Shown here: in pieces, positions 36,435 through 47,700 of the stretch
Position numbering within the stretch: position 1 is the first letter of the stretch
How the letters are laid out: every line of letters starts with the position of its first letter
DNA from: Obelidium mucronatum
Taxonomy: Eukaryota; Chytridiomycota; Chytridiomycetes; Chytridiales; Chytriomycetaceae
Length of the DNA stretch: 64,000 nt
NCBI GenBank assembly: GCA_025765595.1
Contig: JAIVFH010000004.1
Coordinates: forward strand, 620,001-684,000
Reading direction: 5' to 3'
Translations under genes and position numbers: made by a program
The notes under the pieces: generated by a model
Seen by the model: the letters and a program-made list of their open reading frames with translations, nothing else
What the model was told of the DNA's origin: nothing
The model's database searches: none

Positions 36435-37195
36435 ATGACGTCTGCAAACAGCCCGGCGCCGGCGGGCGGATCGAGCCGGACAAAGAAGCGCTTCCACTGC
36501 GGCGTGGAGGGATGTGGGGGCTCGTTCTCGACAAGGTGCGAAAAGTGTGGCGTGATTAGCGAGGCTAACCACACTGTGCATAGTGGACACCTGGCCAGGC
36601 ATCAGCGCATTCATATTGGAGCACGTCCGTTTGCGTGTAATCTATGTCCTCGGACCTTCTACCGACGTTAGTGCTCTTCGTTCGTCTCCCACAGATTGGG
36701 ATGCAAAAAAAGGCTAACAGGAACACACAGATGACAACCTCACCCAGCATCGCAAATCACACCGTGAATATGATTCAGACTCTGCGTCATCTGGTGCTGC
36801 TGCTATCGCGCCTTTTGTGGTGGCCGTCGAATCTGGGCTGTCAAATCTTCAAGTTGAAGCGAATTCGTCCTCCTATACATCCGGCTGGTCGATACATCAC
36901 CCATCATCCACTGAGCTTTCTTCGGATATATACCCCTTAGAGATGATGAGCAAAATGGCTTATCGGCAGCAAAACCAGCAAGAACAAGAGGGATATCACG
37001 CTTTTTGCCTCTCGTCGGAATACCAGAAGGTCGAGAGCCAGAAACCGCCTATTTTCAATCAAGGCCAACTGCATCTCTCCCCGATAAAACAAGGTACGGT
37101 TTCTATTCTCTTTTCTTTCTTTTGTTAGTACGATTGTGCGTTTAATTTTTGATTGATCAGTCTCCAAAACATCCTTGGCCTTTCTTATTGATTAA
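36435..37195 (+). CDS. C2H2 zinc-finger protein 7 of the tandem KTS-tail family
   Basis: Exons: 36435-36535, 36594-36666, 36731-37093 and 37161-37195. Finger 1 is FHCGVEGCGGSFST joined to GHLARHQRIH; finger 2 is FACNLCPRTFYR joined to NLTQHRKSH with C-x2-C spacing. It is the most divergent member: a GC-rich first exon, and the tail ends KTSLAFLID in a separate 35-bp exon, as in gene 6. It is the last of the array; the next gene is on the other strand. Confidence 0.82.
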
Positions 37196-37345
37196 GTTTA
37201 AATATAATATCTGTAATGATTCCTGATCGCTCCCTCTTCTCTCTGTTTTCTTTCTGTTTTGGATATAATAATAATAAGAGTATTAAATTTTTGTAATATA
37301 TACACCTTTTATTTGAGTCCCAATTCTAAGGCCACGCTCTCTGCT

Positions 37346-39173
37346 TCAATGATTCCCAGACATGAGAGCCCCGTGCACAGTTGCAAAGTGGTGTGGAGAT
37401 GTATGTTCGCCAGCAAAATGGATGGCTTGGCAGTTAAGAGTAAGTGCTTTCGGATGCGCCGAATCAGAATAAGGAATTGGCTCCGATAATGTTATGATGT
37501 CTGCAACAGATGCTCCTGTATTAACTGGCAGATACTTGAATTAAAATGTTAGTATGTAGAAGAAAAAAAGGAGAAAAAATTGTTGAAAATAAATACAAAC
37601 GAACCACACAAGCACCCATTGAAAACGGATCGGATTCCCATCTTGTCACTCTAAAGCTAGACGGTTCTGGGACATGAACTGCCACATGCGCACCCGAAAA
37701 GCATTTGCGCAACATTCCAACACACATACCCTCAACCTCCTCATCCTCCATACCTTCAATTCTCCTCGCATGTCGTTGGGAAACATGTCCCACCAAAACA
37801 GGAGGTCCGTCTTGCTGCTCGTGAGCGTCCTTATTCCTGTGCATTTTCGCAATATTGACAAACCAAACGAGACCAGGTGTTTCGTTTCCTTCATCAAAAT
37901 CCATGCCGCGCCGAACACCACTGGGAGGAAGAAATGCCCAGAAACCATCCAATTCAGGAGGCCAAAAAGAATACGGGAATTCGATTATCATTTTGTCAAT
38001 GAGACCAACACCCAGTCTGCTGAGGGCGTCTTGATGAGAATACGGCAAGGGAGGATGAAATAGAGTAGAATGCGCGGCTTTCAAAACGCCGATTGGAAGA
38101 GTCACTATAACAGTTTTTGCAAATAATGGGCCTTGACTTGTGTGGACAATAATTGGATGTGTTGCTTCTGAGACAGCAGAATAGTCGATCCCAAGAACTT
38201 CATGACTCAATTTAAGCATATCGTTCCCTATAGCGAGAATTCCGCCTGCTGAAATCTTCACTAGATCCCATAGCCCATCCGCGACGTATAAATGCGGGCC
38301 TTCGAATTCAGTCTTTTCGTGGTGAGCAACTCCAACAACATCCAGAGCTGCTCCATCTGTAATTTCCATCATATTGATCAAATCAACTAGCAATCCGCCG
38401 TATTGTGGAGTACTTGCGATATCTGTTAGGAATTGCGGGTCCTTCAAACATGTTAAGTAGAACCAACTGAACGTATCCTTGTTGTGACACATACTCGCAG
38501 GAGCCATTCTCGAACAGATAAATCCTCTATATCTGCATCAATCAGAGGATCCATGTCAGGAGATTGTCGTAGATTTACCACAACAGGTTTGGGTGACGGC
38601 CGTCGTTCAGTTGATTGGAAGCTAATCTTTTCCCACCAACTCTTCCTGCGTGTTGGAGCTTCATGCACAGATAGATTGTTACTGATATCGACCGCCATCG
38701 GCTCGCGTCGCTTCGATTGCATTCGCTGCTGTGCCGCCCATACTTTGTTCACCAATTCTCGTGATAAAGCTTCATCTAGTTGAACTCCATGCTGATCAAA
38801 CACCAGAACGTTCTCAATACTATGAAGCCTTAGACCAATATTCAAGAGTGGGTTTCCCGATGATCCGCGAATACAGCTTGTTGAATAATGTTTTAAAATA
38901 CAATGTCAACAAGAAGGTGCCCCAAACCTAGCGCCAAGGTCCAGCGGGATTCCCAATATTTCCTGAGTCAAAATACGACCACCGATACGATCGCGTGCTT
39001 CTAGAAGTGCCAGTGACTTGCATCCCGCTTTTCTGAGAGACTCTGCAGCAGCCTAGGTTCACTTTGATTCATTAGTGTACCAAGGAAGTAAGTGCTTAAG
39101 TACTTACCAGTCCCGCTATTCCAGCTCCTACGACGATGACATCAAAGGAATCACCCGACGCCACAGTCGACAT
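37346..39173 (-). CDS. Flavin-containing amine oxidase (polyamine oxidase-like)
   Basis: Predicted FAD-dependent oxidase of polyamines or related amines. Exons: 39173-39108, 39052-38928, 38876-38495, 38441-37605 and 37534-37346. The dinucleotide-binding motif VIVVGAGIAGLAAAESL is followed by LLEARDRIGGR and a GASCIRGSSGNPL segment typical of the family; later VIVTLPIGVLK, DKMIIEFPYSFWP and the C-terminal FAGEHTSPHHFATVHGA, which closes the FAD site. The usual K of the active site should lie near the IDKM motif. The C-terminus ends soon after the last motif, with no peroxisomal SKL signal. Its stop faces that of zinc finger 7. Confidence 0.85.
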
Positions 39174-39528
39174 ATTTTGTAGGTTTTCCTTCTCTTTTTC
39201 TTTTTTATTTATCCCAAATCTGAGCAATCTTGTCCTGGGCGTCACAACCCACGTCAACACGATGGAGCTGCCCTTTCCTCCTCTCCCCAATACTTCTTGT
39301 CCCTGTAACGCACCAATATCAACTTTCTCTGCTGTGTCAAAAACACAAATAGCAGTTGCGAGTTAAACATGGTGCGGAGAACAAACTCTCGCCGTCTAAC
39401 AGAACCGGTTCTTCGTCTTCCATTTTCGGAAGCCTCTGTCGCCCAGAGTTTGGAGTTTTGGCTTTGAGGACGCTGTACAAATATTTCAAACTTATCCAAG
39501 AATTAAAATAGAAGAAATAAATACTTGA
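39174..39528. other. Divergent intergenic region amine oxidase / PPCDC
   Basis: 355 bp between two divergent starts. A minus-strand frame is open upstream of the oxidase ATG through 39290, so an N-terminal extension cannot be excluded. No other recognisable feature. Confidence 0.4.
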
Positions 39529-40211
39529 ATGGTTAATATTCTGATTGGCTGCACTGGATCTGTTGCATCTCTCAAGATTCCTTCTCTTGTTCAGACTCTG
39601 AAAGAAATCCATCCGGAGGTGTGGCTCTTATTGACAGTTGCAAACAAGAGTTGGAGTTAACCGCAGATATCCTCAAGAAAAGGCTGGCATCAAAGTAGTT
39701 GCAACATCTCATGCTCTTCACTTTTTCGATAAGCAAGAGCTTGTCGGCTTGAATGTTCCAGTTCTTACTGAAGATGATGAGTGGTCGGTTTGGAATGCAA
39801 AGGGCGATCCGGTGCTTCACATTGAATTACGGAACTGGGCTGATGTACTTGTTGTTTCGCCGCTAGATGCGAATACTTTGGGAAAGATTGCGAATGGGTT
39901 GTGTGATAACTTGTTGGTGGGTTCGGATGGTTCAGTTTCGGAATTGCCACTGACACGCCATTCTGACTAATAGACATGCATATTGAGAGCATGGGATGTC
40001 AAAAAGCCTGTACTGTTGGCGCCAGCCATGAACACCGCCATGTGGAATCATCCACTGACTGCAAGGCATTTAGAGACGGTATCAGGATTACTGGGATATT
40101 AGATAATATCCTCCGATTGCAAAGCTACTTGCTTGCGGGGACCTTGGCATTGGCGCAATGGCCGAAGTACAAGATATTGTAAATTCGATATCGAAACTCT
40201 TTAAAAACTAA
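39529..40211 (+). CDS. Phosphopantothenoylcysteine decarboxylase (frame interruption near 3' end)
   Basis: Flavoprotein that makes 4'-phosphopantetheine in coenzyme A synthesis. Exons 39529-39618, 39683-39916 and 39974 onward. Family motifs: ILIGCTGSVASLK, HFFDKQELV, DEWSVWNAKGDPVLHIEL, ADVLVVSPLDANTLGKIANG, the P-A-M-N-x-A-M-W active-site motif in APAMNTAMWNHPLT, and LLACGDLGIGAMAEV. Between SGLLGY and PPIAKLLACG (40090-40115) every frame has a stop. A 48-bp GT-AG intron from 40079 would bypass it but would delete conserved residues. This may be an indel, a pseudogene or an odd intron. The length is otherwise normal. Confidence 0.72.
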
Positions 40212-40277
40212 GTAAACGTAACGCACACTATACGGGTGAATAAAAAAGGGGAGTTTCGTGGTGTTTTTCCCTTTGTA

Positions 40278-41804
40278 TCATAGACGTTTGGTTATCCTCG
40301 CCTGTCTTCTTGCTTCAACGACTCTGGCTCGCTCCAACTCTACCACCTGATGTTGCTCCGAGATCCGAGCATACAATTCTTGGTCATCCAATGGGATTTT
40401 TGCCATCTTTGCGGGTCCCAAATGATGTCTCATAATCACTTCCTTTGATGTCAAGACTGGGTAATTTTCTGTCCTCGCCAATTCCTGAATTACTTCCAAA
40501 GGAATACCGTTTCCATTTACTTTCAACTGTATTCCAGCGCCTGTTATGGGTGGATCATCCAGGGCGGCATCGGCATCAGATCCAACCTTTTTGCTCATTT
40601 CCTTGAGATGTTTCCCAGATTCAACCATCTCAGATACAATTAAGCTGGATGATACTAATTCTGGGATTCTTAGGTACGGGGCACCGAGGCGAGCTTCACT
40701 GCTGTTTGGATTCTCATCTGCGAGTAACAGAGGTAAGTAGCTGAGATTCGAAGGAACTGCGATATCGTGAGTCAAATGAGAATGTTCAAATCGATAGGAT
40801 ATTGTTGCTACTTGAGTGATTCCTGTTGTACTCTTTCCCTGAAGGGCAAAAAACCTCAAAACACAATATCAAAGAAAATGCAGAAATCCTCACTTTCTCG
40901 TTCAACTGCATGTGCATAACTTTTGTAAATGCTTTCGACTTGGCTTCGTCCAACTTTTCATAGACGAACCAAACTCCTGCTGTTGCGCGTGGAATCGGAG
41001 CTTTGGGGGTCGGCGTGAACCACAATGTGAGAAACTGTGCCTGTTGGGTTTTCGCATCGCTTCCTCTTGGTTTTGTCAGGTACTTCCACCATCCCTTTCC
41101 TCCTTTCCCGGCACGGTATGAATAATCAAATTTGTCCAAAGGCGTTCGAGGTGGGGATACGTGGGGCCTTGGGGAAGTTTCAGCTAGAAGCGGTTGGTCT
41201 GAAGATTCCGTGACTGTGGAAAGTAGGACTTCATTTTTGTTGGATGTTTCCAAGGGAGATTCCTCAACAGATACAGGATTGGGTGCTGCAGATTCGTCCG
41301 CATCTTGTTTATTATCAGTTTCTGGGACATCTGCGGCTTCAACAGAAGTTGACTCGACAGCATCCTCTATTCTTTCAGTAGTGGGTTGAATTGAACTTGG
41401 TCGTTCAGTTGCAGCGTCTGCCGTTAAACTTGCACGCGATTTATCGGATAAACTTTCTTTCACGCTACTGCTAGTGGAAGGATGTAATGGCGTTTGCAGT
41501 TGTTGCTGTTGTTCAGAGGTTTGTGATTCTGACACAGATGCCTCTGTCGTTGCAACGGAATCTGCCGTGGTTACAAGGGACGCACGCCCAGTTGGAGGAT
41601 CACAGACTCGAGGAAGCAATGGTCTGAACCCAGTTTCTTGACTGGCAAGTGAAAAGTATTCTTGGTCCCAGTAGGCGAGGACAACGTCAATGGCTTTGAG
41701 TGCCTCCACCTCGAGGGGCGAAGACACAAGCGGCTAATTATTTTGATTATTACAAGTATTGCATATTTCAAGGTGTGGGGGAGTTGGTGGCATTGGCTTA
41801 CCAT
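40278..41804 (-). CDS. Unrecognised protein with Ser/Thr/Glu-rich middle; ATG-only first exon
   Basis: Exons 41804-41802 (just the ATG), 41733-40894 and 40838-40278, all phase 0, give ~468 residues. The N-terminus PLVSSPLEVEALKAIDVVLAYWDQEYF is cited here only by its W and two Y. The middle is low-complexity Ser/Thr/Glu/Pro; a conserved-looking globular part begins DKFDYSYRAGKGGKGWWKYL and continues LWFTPTPKAPIPRATAG. The C-terminus is basic and helical (EARRQARITKRL). No family recognised. Its start is 173 bp from the divergent F-box gene. Confidence 0.6.
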
Positions 41805-41977
41805 TTTTCGATTGTTGGCGGTGAAAGGGCGGGGTAGACAATGGACAGGAGCAACGTAGAAAAGATTAAGTTGAAAGAGGCAACATTTCAATAATCTCGA
41901 TGACTTCAAAATTAGAAACCCATCATTTATCGTCTGCAAAGATTATTGTTTTAATCACTTTAAGCGGTTTTCCATAA

Positions 41978-42266
41978 ATGAACTCTGTCCCACCTGAAGT
42001 CCTGCACTCCATCTTCCGCTGGATTCACCCTCTTCAAGTTTTGAAGTTTTCCCGGCTCAGCAAGTTTGCGCATACATACCTCACGGACAGGCATTTTGTG
42101 TCCCAGAATGTGTCCTGTCACAGTCAAACACTCAATCCTGAATATGCACTGCAGCCCATTGACTGGTTCTGGAAAGGATGGCCTGCTATATACCAACTTC
42201 TTCTTCCTGAAAGCCTTGGACTGAACCGAGTAACCAGCCTTGAGTGTCTTGGGGATATTGGGATTC
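41978..42266 (+). pseudogene. F-box/LRR gene, 5' fragment (split by retrotransposon)
   Basis: ATG 41978 opens an F-box-like domain: SVPPEVLHSIFRWI and LQVLKFSRLSKF, followed by WFWKGWPAIYQLLLPESLG. The frame runs straight into the 5' LTR at 42267 and stops inside it at 42391, giving a truncated 137-aa product. The coding frame continues exactly after the element at 48482, which shows the insertion was clean. F-box proteins bring targets to SCF ubiquitin ligases; LRRs would be the target-binding part, now lost. Confidence 0.8.
42262..42266 (+). repeat. Target-site duplication GATTC (left)
   Basis: Five bases immediately before the 5' LTR, repeated at 48477-48481 immediately after the 3' LTR. 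Confidence 0.92.
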
Positions 42267-42472
42267 TGTCGTATCCCTCATTACCGCCTTTATTACTGGC
42301 ACTATTTATCTCTCTATTCATACTTCCCGTCACTCAGTTATATTTATTATTCTATTTGTCTGTTATATTTATTAATCAACATTGTGTGTAATGAATAATA
42401 AATTCCCAAAGTTCCAAAGGACGTCATCGTTCACTCCCCTCACTCCTCCTCCATACAATAACAGACACCTCA
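42267..42472 (+). repeat. 5' LTR
   Basis: 206 bp, starts TGTCGTATCC and ends ACACCTCA (TG...CA). It is identical to the 3' LTR except one C/T difference in the AATAAATTCC segment. Confidence 0.95.
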
Positions 42473-42520
42473 TTTTTTCCTTTGAGTACTTTACGTCACA
42501 CAATACCCCACAAACCACAA

Positions 42521-42768
42521 CTGCGGGTTGACAGTCGCTAACTAGCACTGCAACTTAAAGCAACACACCACTGCGGGTTGGCGGTCGCTAAACGCACCCC
42601 AATTTAACGCAAACACACAATCGCGGGTTGGCGGTCGCTAAATGCACCCCAATTAAACGCACAATACACCACACTGCGGGTTGGCGGTCGCTAAACAGCA
42701 CCCCAATTTAAAGCACAATAAACAATCGCGGGTTGGCGGTCGCTAAACGGCACCCCAATTTAACCCAA
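42521..42768 (+). repeat. Five ~50-bp tandem repeats in the element leader
   Basis: Units share GCGGGTTGGCGGTCGCTAAA followed by CACCCCAATTTAA; cores begin at about 42522, 42572, 42622, 42675 and 42727. The first is the most divergent. They lie between LTR and gag where packaging or priming signals are expected; function unknown. Confidence 0.9.
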
Positions 42769-43010
42769 AACCCAAATACAATAGATTAAAACAACTCAAA
42801 TAACATAGAATCACACTTGTTTAAGTATAATACAATAACGACAACACACCAAAAGGTGCATTCTTGGAGTCTCGACATTGCTTGGGTCCGCCTGCCTCCT
42901 GGGTGCCACCCGAAATTTTTTTTAAAAAAAAAAAACCAAGCATCCCACAAATTTTCCCTATTTATTCAAGCCCTACAAAAAAAAAAAAAAAAAACCGAAA
43001 ACATACGCAC

Positions 43011-44333
43011 ATGGAAACCGTTGAAGAACTCCAAGCTGAACAAGAACGAATCGCCGCCGAAATCCAACTCCGCCGCAACATCATCAACGCAGCAAACAAC
43101 CGCCGCAACGCACAACGCTTACAAGGAGAACAACTTGCAACACGCAAACTCCAAGCAGACGAAGCGTTTACACTTTGGATCACAGCCCAAGACGAACTCG
43201 ACGCAATCGCAAACGGCAACAACCCCGACAACGAACAAATCCAGAGAGCGACCGATGCCCTCGAATACCGCTTAACTGACTACCAAAGAAGAAAAGCATT
43301 AGCGGCCGAAGCCGAAGAACGCTACGACGCAACTTACCCAGCTGCTACAGCCCGCGCCGAAAACCTACAACAACCACTTCCACAAGCCCTGCCACCCCCG
43401 CGGCCACAGAAAATCCGCGACCCTCCCGCAAAACTCCCGAAATTCCCTGCAACTACGGCCACTAAAGACGAAATCCTCATCTGGGCAGAAGACACCCAAA
43501 CCATGGTCAGAACCCACCAAGCAACTGCACAAGAGCTCCCAGCTTGGCTAGAGACAACGGTAAACCACAGGCAATTCTCGAGAGCATCCGCCGAAGCAGC
43601 CGCCAGCACCGACTGTAAAAATATTAGTCGTTTTTTAACCAAAGTCCTAGACACCCACTTTGGCAACGACCTCAATGGGACGCTTAACCGCGAATTGCAA
43701 AACATGCGGATGTCGCCCGAAGAACCAGTAGCGGTACACCATGCTAAATTCGATAGGTTGATTGCCTACTTCGAAACGTCAATGTCAACAAAAGACAAAA
43801 TCAAACTATACGTCAACACACTCACCCCAGACTTGAAAATCGGCCTTGGACCAAAGCTTGGAGGTATCACTTCGATTCTCGACGCGCAAATGGAAGCAGA
43901 AGAACTGGATGTCTTCTATTTTCCAGTCAGAGCAACCCAGCACGTCGTAGCACCCACAGCCGCCCGCCGTTTCGAACCGAAGCGTTACAGCATCCCATCA
44001 GAAGCGAGAACCGGCCCCGCAGCAGCCCACGCAACATCAAACAAAAACTGCAAAATCCAGGGTCCGGGCCAAAGCGACACCGAATGCCGCGAACAAAACG
44101 GCACCTCCGCTGCAACAAATCCAAGGTTGCCGGTCTGCGCTCACTGCAAAGCTCTCAAGACTGCCAACCCCGACAAATTCATATCATTCAAACACCCAGA
44201 AGAAGCCTGTTTTCACAAGTACCCTCACCTTCGTCCAGCCCCAGTCTCCATGAAGACCATGTCTGTCGAAATCCAGGATGAAGATTTCTACACTGAAGCG
44301 GAAGACCAGTTTGAATTTTGGGCCAACGATTGA
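43011..44333 (+). CDS. Retrotransposon Gag
   Basis: ATG 43011 starts METVEELQAEQERIA. The first ~120 residues are a predicted coiled coil, then a Pro-rich linker and a capsid-like helical domain (DEILIWAEDTQTMVR to FDRLIAYFETSMSTKDK). No CCHC knuckle is seen; instead a Cys/His cluster (CAHC and later CFHKYPH) lies near the C-terminus. The frame closes at 44333, and a ~380-bp spacer with stops separates it from pol. A CDS fused by splicing cannot be excluded. Confidence 0.83.
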   Translation: METVEELQAEQERIAAEIQLRRNIINAANNRRNAQRLQGEQLATRKLQADEAFTLWITAQDELDAIANGNNPDNEQIQRATDALEYRLTDYQRRKALAAEAEERYDATYPAATARAENLQQPLPQALPPPRPQKIRDPPAKLPKFPATTATKDEILIWAEDTQTMVRTHQATAQELPAWLETTVNHRQFSRASAEAAASTDCKNISRFLTKVLDTHFGNDLNGTLNRELQNMRMSPEEPVAVHHAKFDRLIAYFETSMSTKDKIKLYVNTLTPDLKIGLGPKLGGITSILDAQMEAEELDVFYFPVRATQHVVAPTAARRFEPKRYSIPSEARTGPAAAHATSNKNCKIQGPGQSDTECREQNGTSAATNPRLPVCAHCKALKTANPDKFISFKHPEEACFHKYPHLRPAPVSMKTMSVEIQDEDFYTEAEDQFEFWAND

Positions 44334-44714
44334 AATCGAATCCTGCGGGTCTTCGCCTTTAATTGTTTTTCTCCCTTCTTTTCTTTTTTTGGAACATATC
44401 ACGTGACGCACAGTCGATCCCTTATTATTCTTCCCTCCCCAAAGCGTCACTAAGTTACCGCAATAAACATTTATCCAGACGTAACAACCCAACCACCATA
44501 AAAAATATAAAAAAAACTCCAAACAAAAGAAAACTTTGCCGAAAATAAAAATGACAACAAACCTGACAAGCCCCCCAAAAACAACATAAATACCACAAGA
44601 AAAATCCCAAAAGAAAGTACAAAACTAACAAATTTGCCCAAGCACACAACGCTTGGCTACAAGACAAAGAAGACACTTACAAGGAAAATTTTTATCCCAC
44701 AAGCCTCCAGCAAA

Positions 44715-47700
44715 ATGTTGCAATCCCCCAAATTCCCCCCAAATCTAAACTTCTTGAACAAACCACCCCCCATATTGCCAACATCCACCATCAAGAAAGA
44801 CTATGACGACTACAAAGCTGCAACTCAAGCCCGTGCAAGAGACCTGCTCAATGCCACCACCGCGTACATGACGCTAAACCCTGGACAACTCTTACGAACG
44901 AACATCCTGGTCAACGGGACTGAACGCTGGTGCTTAGTCTACCAAGGTGCCATGTGCACATCAATCGATGCCAAATGGGCCGCCGCTGTAGGAATCAAAG
45001 TTAGCCACTCCGTGCAAGTCTTGATGGAAGGCCACGACTGCAAACCAATGTGGGAATCCGTCAAAGTCTCCAAACCAGTTGTCTTCACCACATACCAAGG
45101 TAACTAAGAAAAACACAATAATAACAATCACCTTTCTAAACACATCAAACAGGAGTCCATATTATTGCAGCTGTCATGCTGAAGGACAACCCAAAAGAAA
45201 TCGTAACGCTTGGCCAAGACGTACTACCAAGCCTCGGAGTAGGGAGCACAGGCCTGCAAACATTTGCTCTACCCGTTGCCCCCGAAGAGTTCGAAACAAA
45301 GCCCGAACCAGCCGTTAAATTCCCACACGGTAACAAACTCATCAAAAACGCGGCACTGTCCAAGTCCGACCACCCCGACGACTTGATAACCATCAACCTC
45401 ATTGACGGGGCTGAACCCACCTACATCAAACAGTACCGGCTCCCATTCAAAAAACACGCCATCGTCACAGAACAAGTCGAGATATGGCTAAAAGACGGAA
45501 TAGTCTCACTAGCCCCGGGTACTAGCTCCTACAACAGTCCACTCATCTGCCCACCGAGAATTGTCAACGGCGAACTCACAAAATACCGTGTATGCGTCGA
45601 TATCCGAGCCGTAAACAACAACACCAAGGATTACAAGCGTATATACCCTGGCGCCAGAGACGTTTTAGAAGAAGTCACGGACTCCAACCTTTTCTCAACA
45701 ATGGACCTTGACGGAGCCTACCACCAATACATCCTGGCCCCAGAACACCGTCATCTAACCTCCTTCTGTTGGAACGGCCAACGCTACGTCTTCAACGCAC
45801 CTCCATTCGGTCTCAAGAACTTGCCAGTGCAGTTCCAGGAGTTAATGGAAAAACTATTCATAAAAGACAAATTTGTAAAGGTAAAATTAATCACACAACA
45901 TTTAATTACCTAACGAAACCCACCATAGATTTACATCAACGACCTCTTCATTCACTCATCCTCATGGGAATCCCACACAGAACACGTCATTTCCGTCCTC
46001 AAAACTCTAACCGCCGCCAAACTCAGGATCAAACCATCAAAGAACTCCCTCGGTCACCGCGAAGTTAAGCTCCTGGGATTCCTCAAAAGCGCCGAAGGAA
46101 TCAAAATTGATCCTGACCGATATGTCGCCATCAGCAAATGGAAAACACCAAGGCAATCAAAAGACTACACGTCAGTTGCCCACATGCTAGGATTCATGAA
46201 CTATCTCCGCGACAGCATTCCACTATATTCAACTCTTGCCGCGCCACTGGAGTCCATTCGCTCAGCCACGAACCTGGAATCAATCTGGACTGACGAACAC
46301 GAAGCATCGTTGAAAGCACTCACCGAAGCTGCCATCAACGCTCCAATTCTGGCAACACCTGACTTCAATCGAAAGTTCTATGTAGCCACCGACGCCTCAA
46401 ATTTTGGAATCGGAGCAATGTTGTACCAACTGGACGATAACGGCTCCAGAAAATATATCCAGTTCGCAGCAAAGTCATTTTCATTCCATCAAAGAAATTA
46501 CTCTGCAACTCACAAAGAACTACTTGGTATTATCTACGCCCTTGACAAATTTCACCCCTACCTCTTCGGAGAACACTTCGTACTCGAAACCGACCACAAG
46601 GCTCTCACCTACCTATTTACCTCCGTTGAACTCAACGTACTGCTACAAGGCTGGATAGAAAAACTACTATCATACAACTTCACAATCACACATCTCCCAG
46701 GTAGATAACCTACAACACTATAACATAACCTAATAACATACAACAAACAGGAATCCAGAACAAATTACCAGACGCACTAAGCCGCATTGTCCATACCTAT
46801 GAGACTGCCATCCCAGCATGTCGCACCACATCAACCGCAAACCCAGATGACCCAATGGTATACGGCGACATAATCTCCTTCATGGACGTCACAAAATCCA
46901 CCGCAACAGAAGATGTCATTACGCTCGCACAAAAAACCATGAGAGTCTCCGACCCCATTCTTCGCGAAACAGTACCTGACAACGAACGCAAAGACATCTT
47001 GGACTCAATCCACAACATGGGTCACTTTGGTGCCGACTCAATGGTGCGCCAACTGTGGCGAGCTAACAAGACATGGCCGTCAATGAAGCACGACACACTA
47101 GAACACGTCAAAGCTTGCCCTGAATGCCAGAAGTGGAACATATCACGCCGAGGTTTCCATCCCATGACATCCATCCACGCCGAACTCCCATTAGACCACG
47201 TCGCTATCGACCTTGCAACAATAGCAACAACTTCTGCTGACGGATTCAACTACATCTTAGTTTTCGTCGACGTAGCCACGAAATTCACCCTCCTCCGCCC
47301 CCTCAAAACCAAAACCCAACAAGAATTAGCCACCACTCTACTACAAATCTTTACAGATTTCGGATTCCCCCGTATCATCCAAAGCGACAACGGCAGGGAA
47401 TTCGTGAACAACCTAGTCCGAGAACTCCTCGCTCACTCAAAGACAACTCACCGCCTCACTACACCGTACAACCCACAATCCAACGGACTAGCGGAGAACC
47501 ACGTTAAAACTGCCAAACAAACTTTACTGAAACTCCTAGACGATGATCTCACACATTGGGATAAATTAGTTCCATGGTCACAACTATTTATTAACTTAAA
47601 CATATCACGCACACATAAATCTAGCCCATTCAGCCTAATGTTCGCAAGAACCGCAAACACATTCACAGACTACTCCTTCGACCAACAAAGAAACCTACCA

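Noticed and set aside
42391..42391. Complete 137-aa F-box protein as a genuine gene
   Set aside because: Its last 41 residues are coded by the LTR and recur at 48271-48395.
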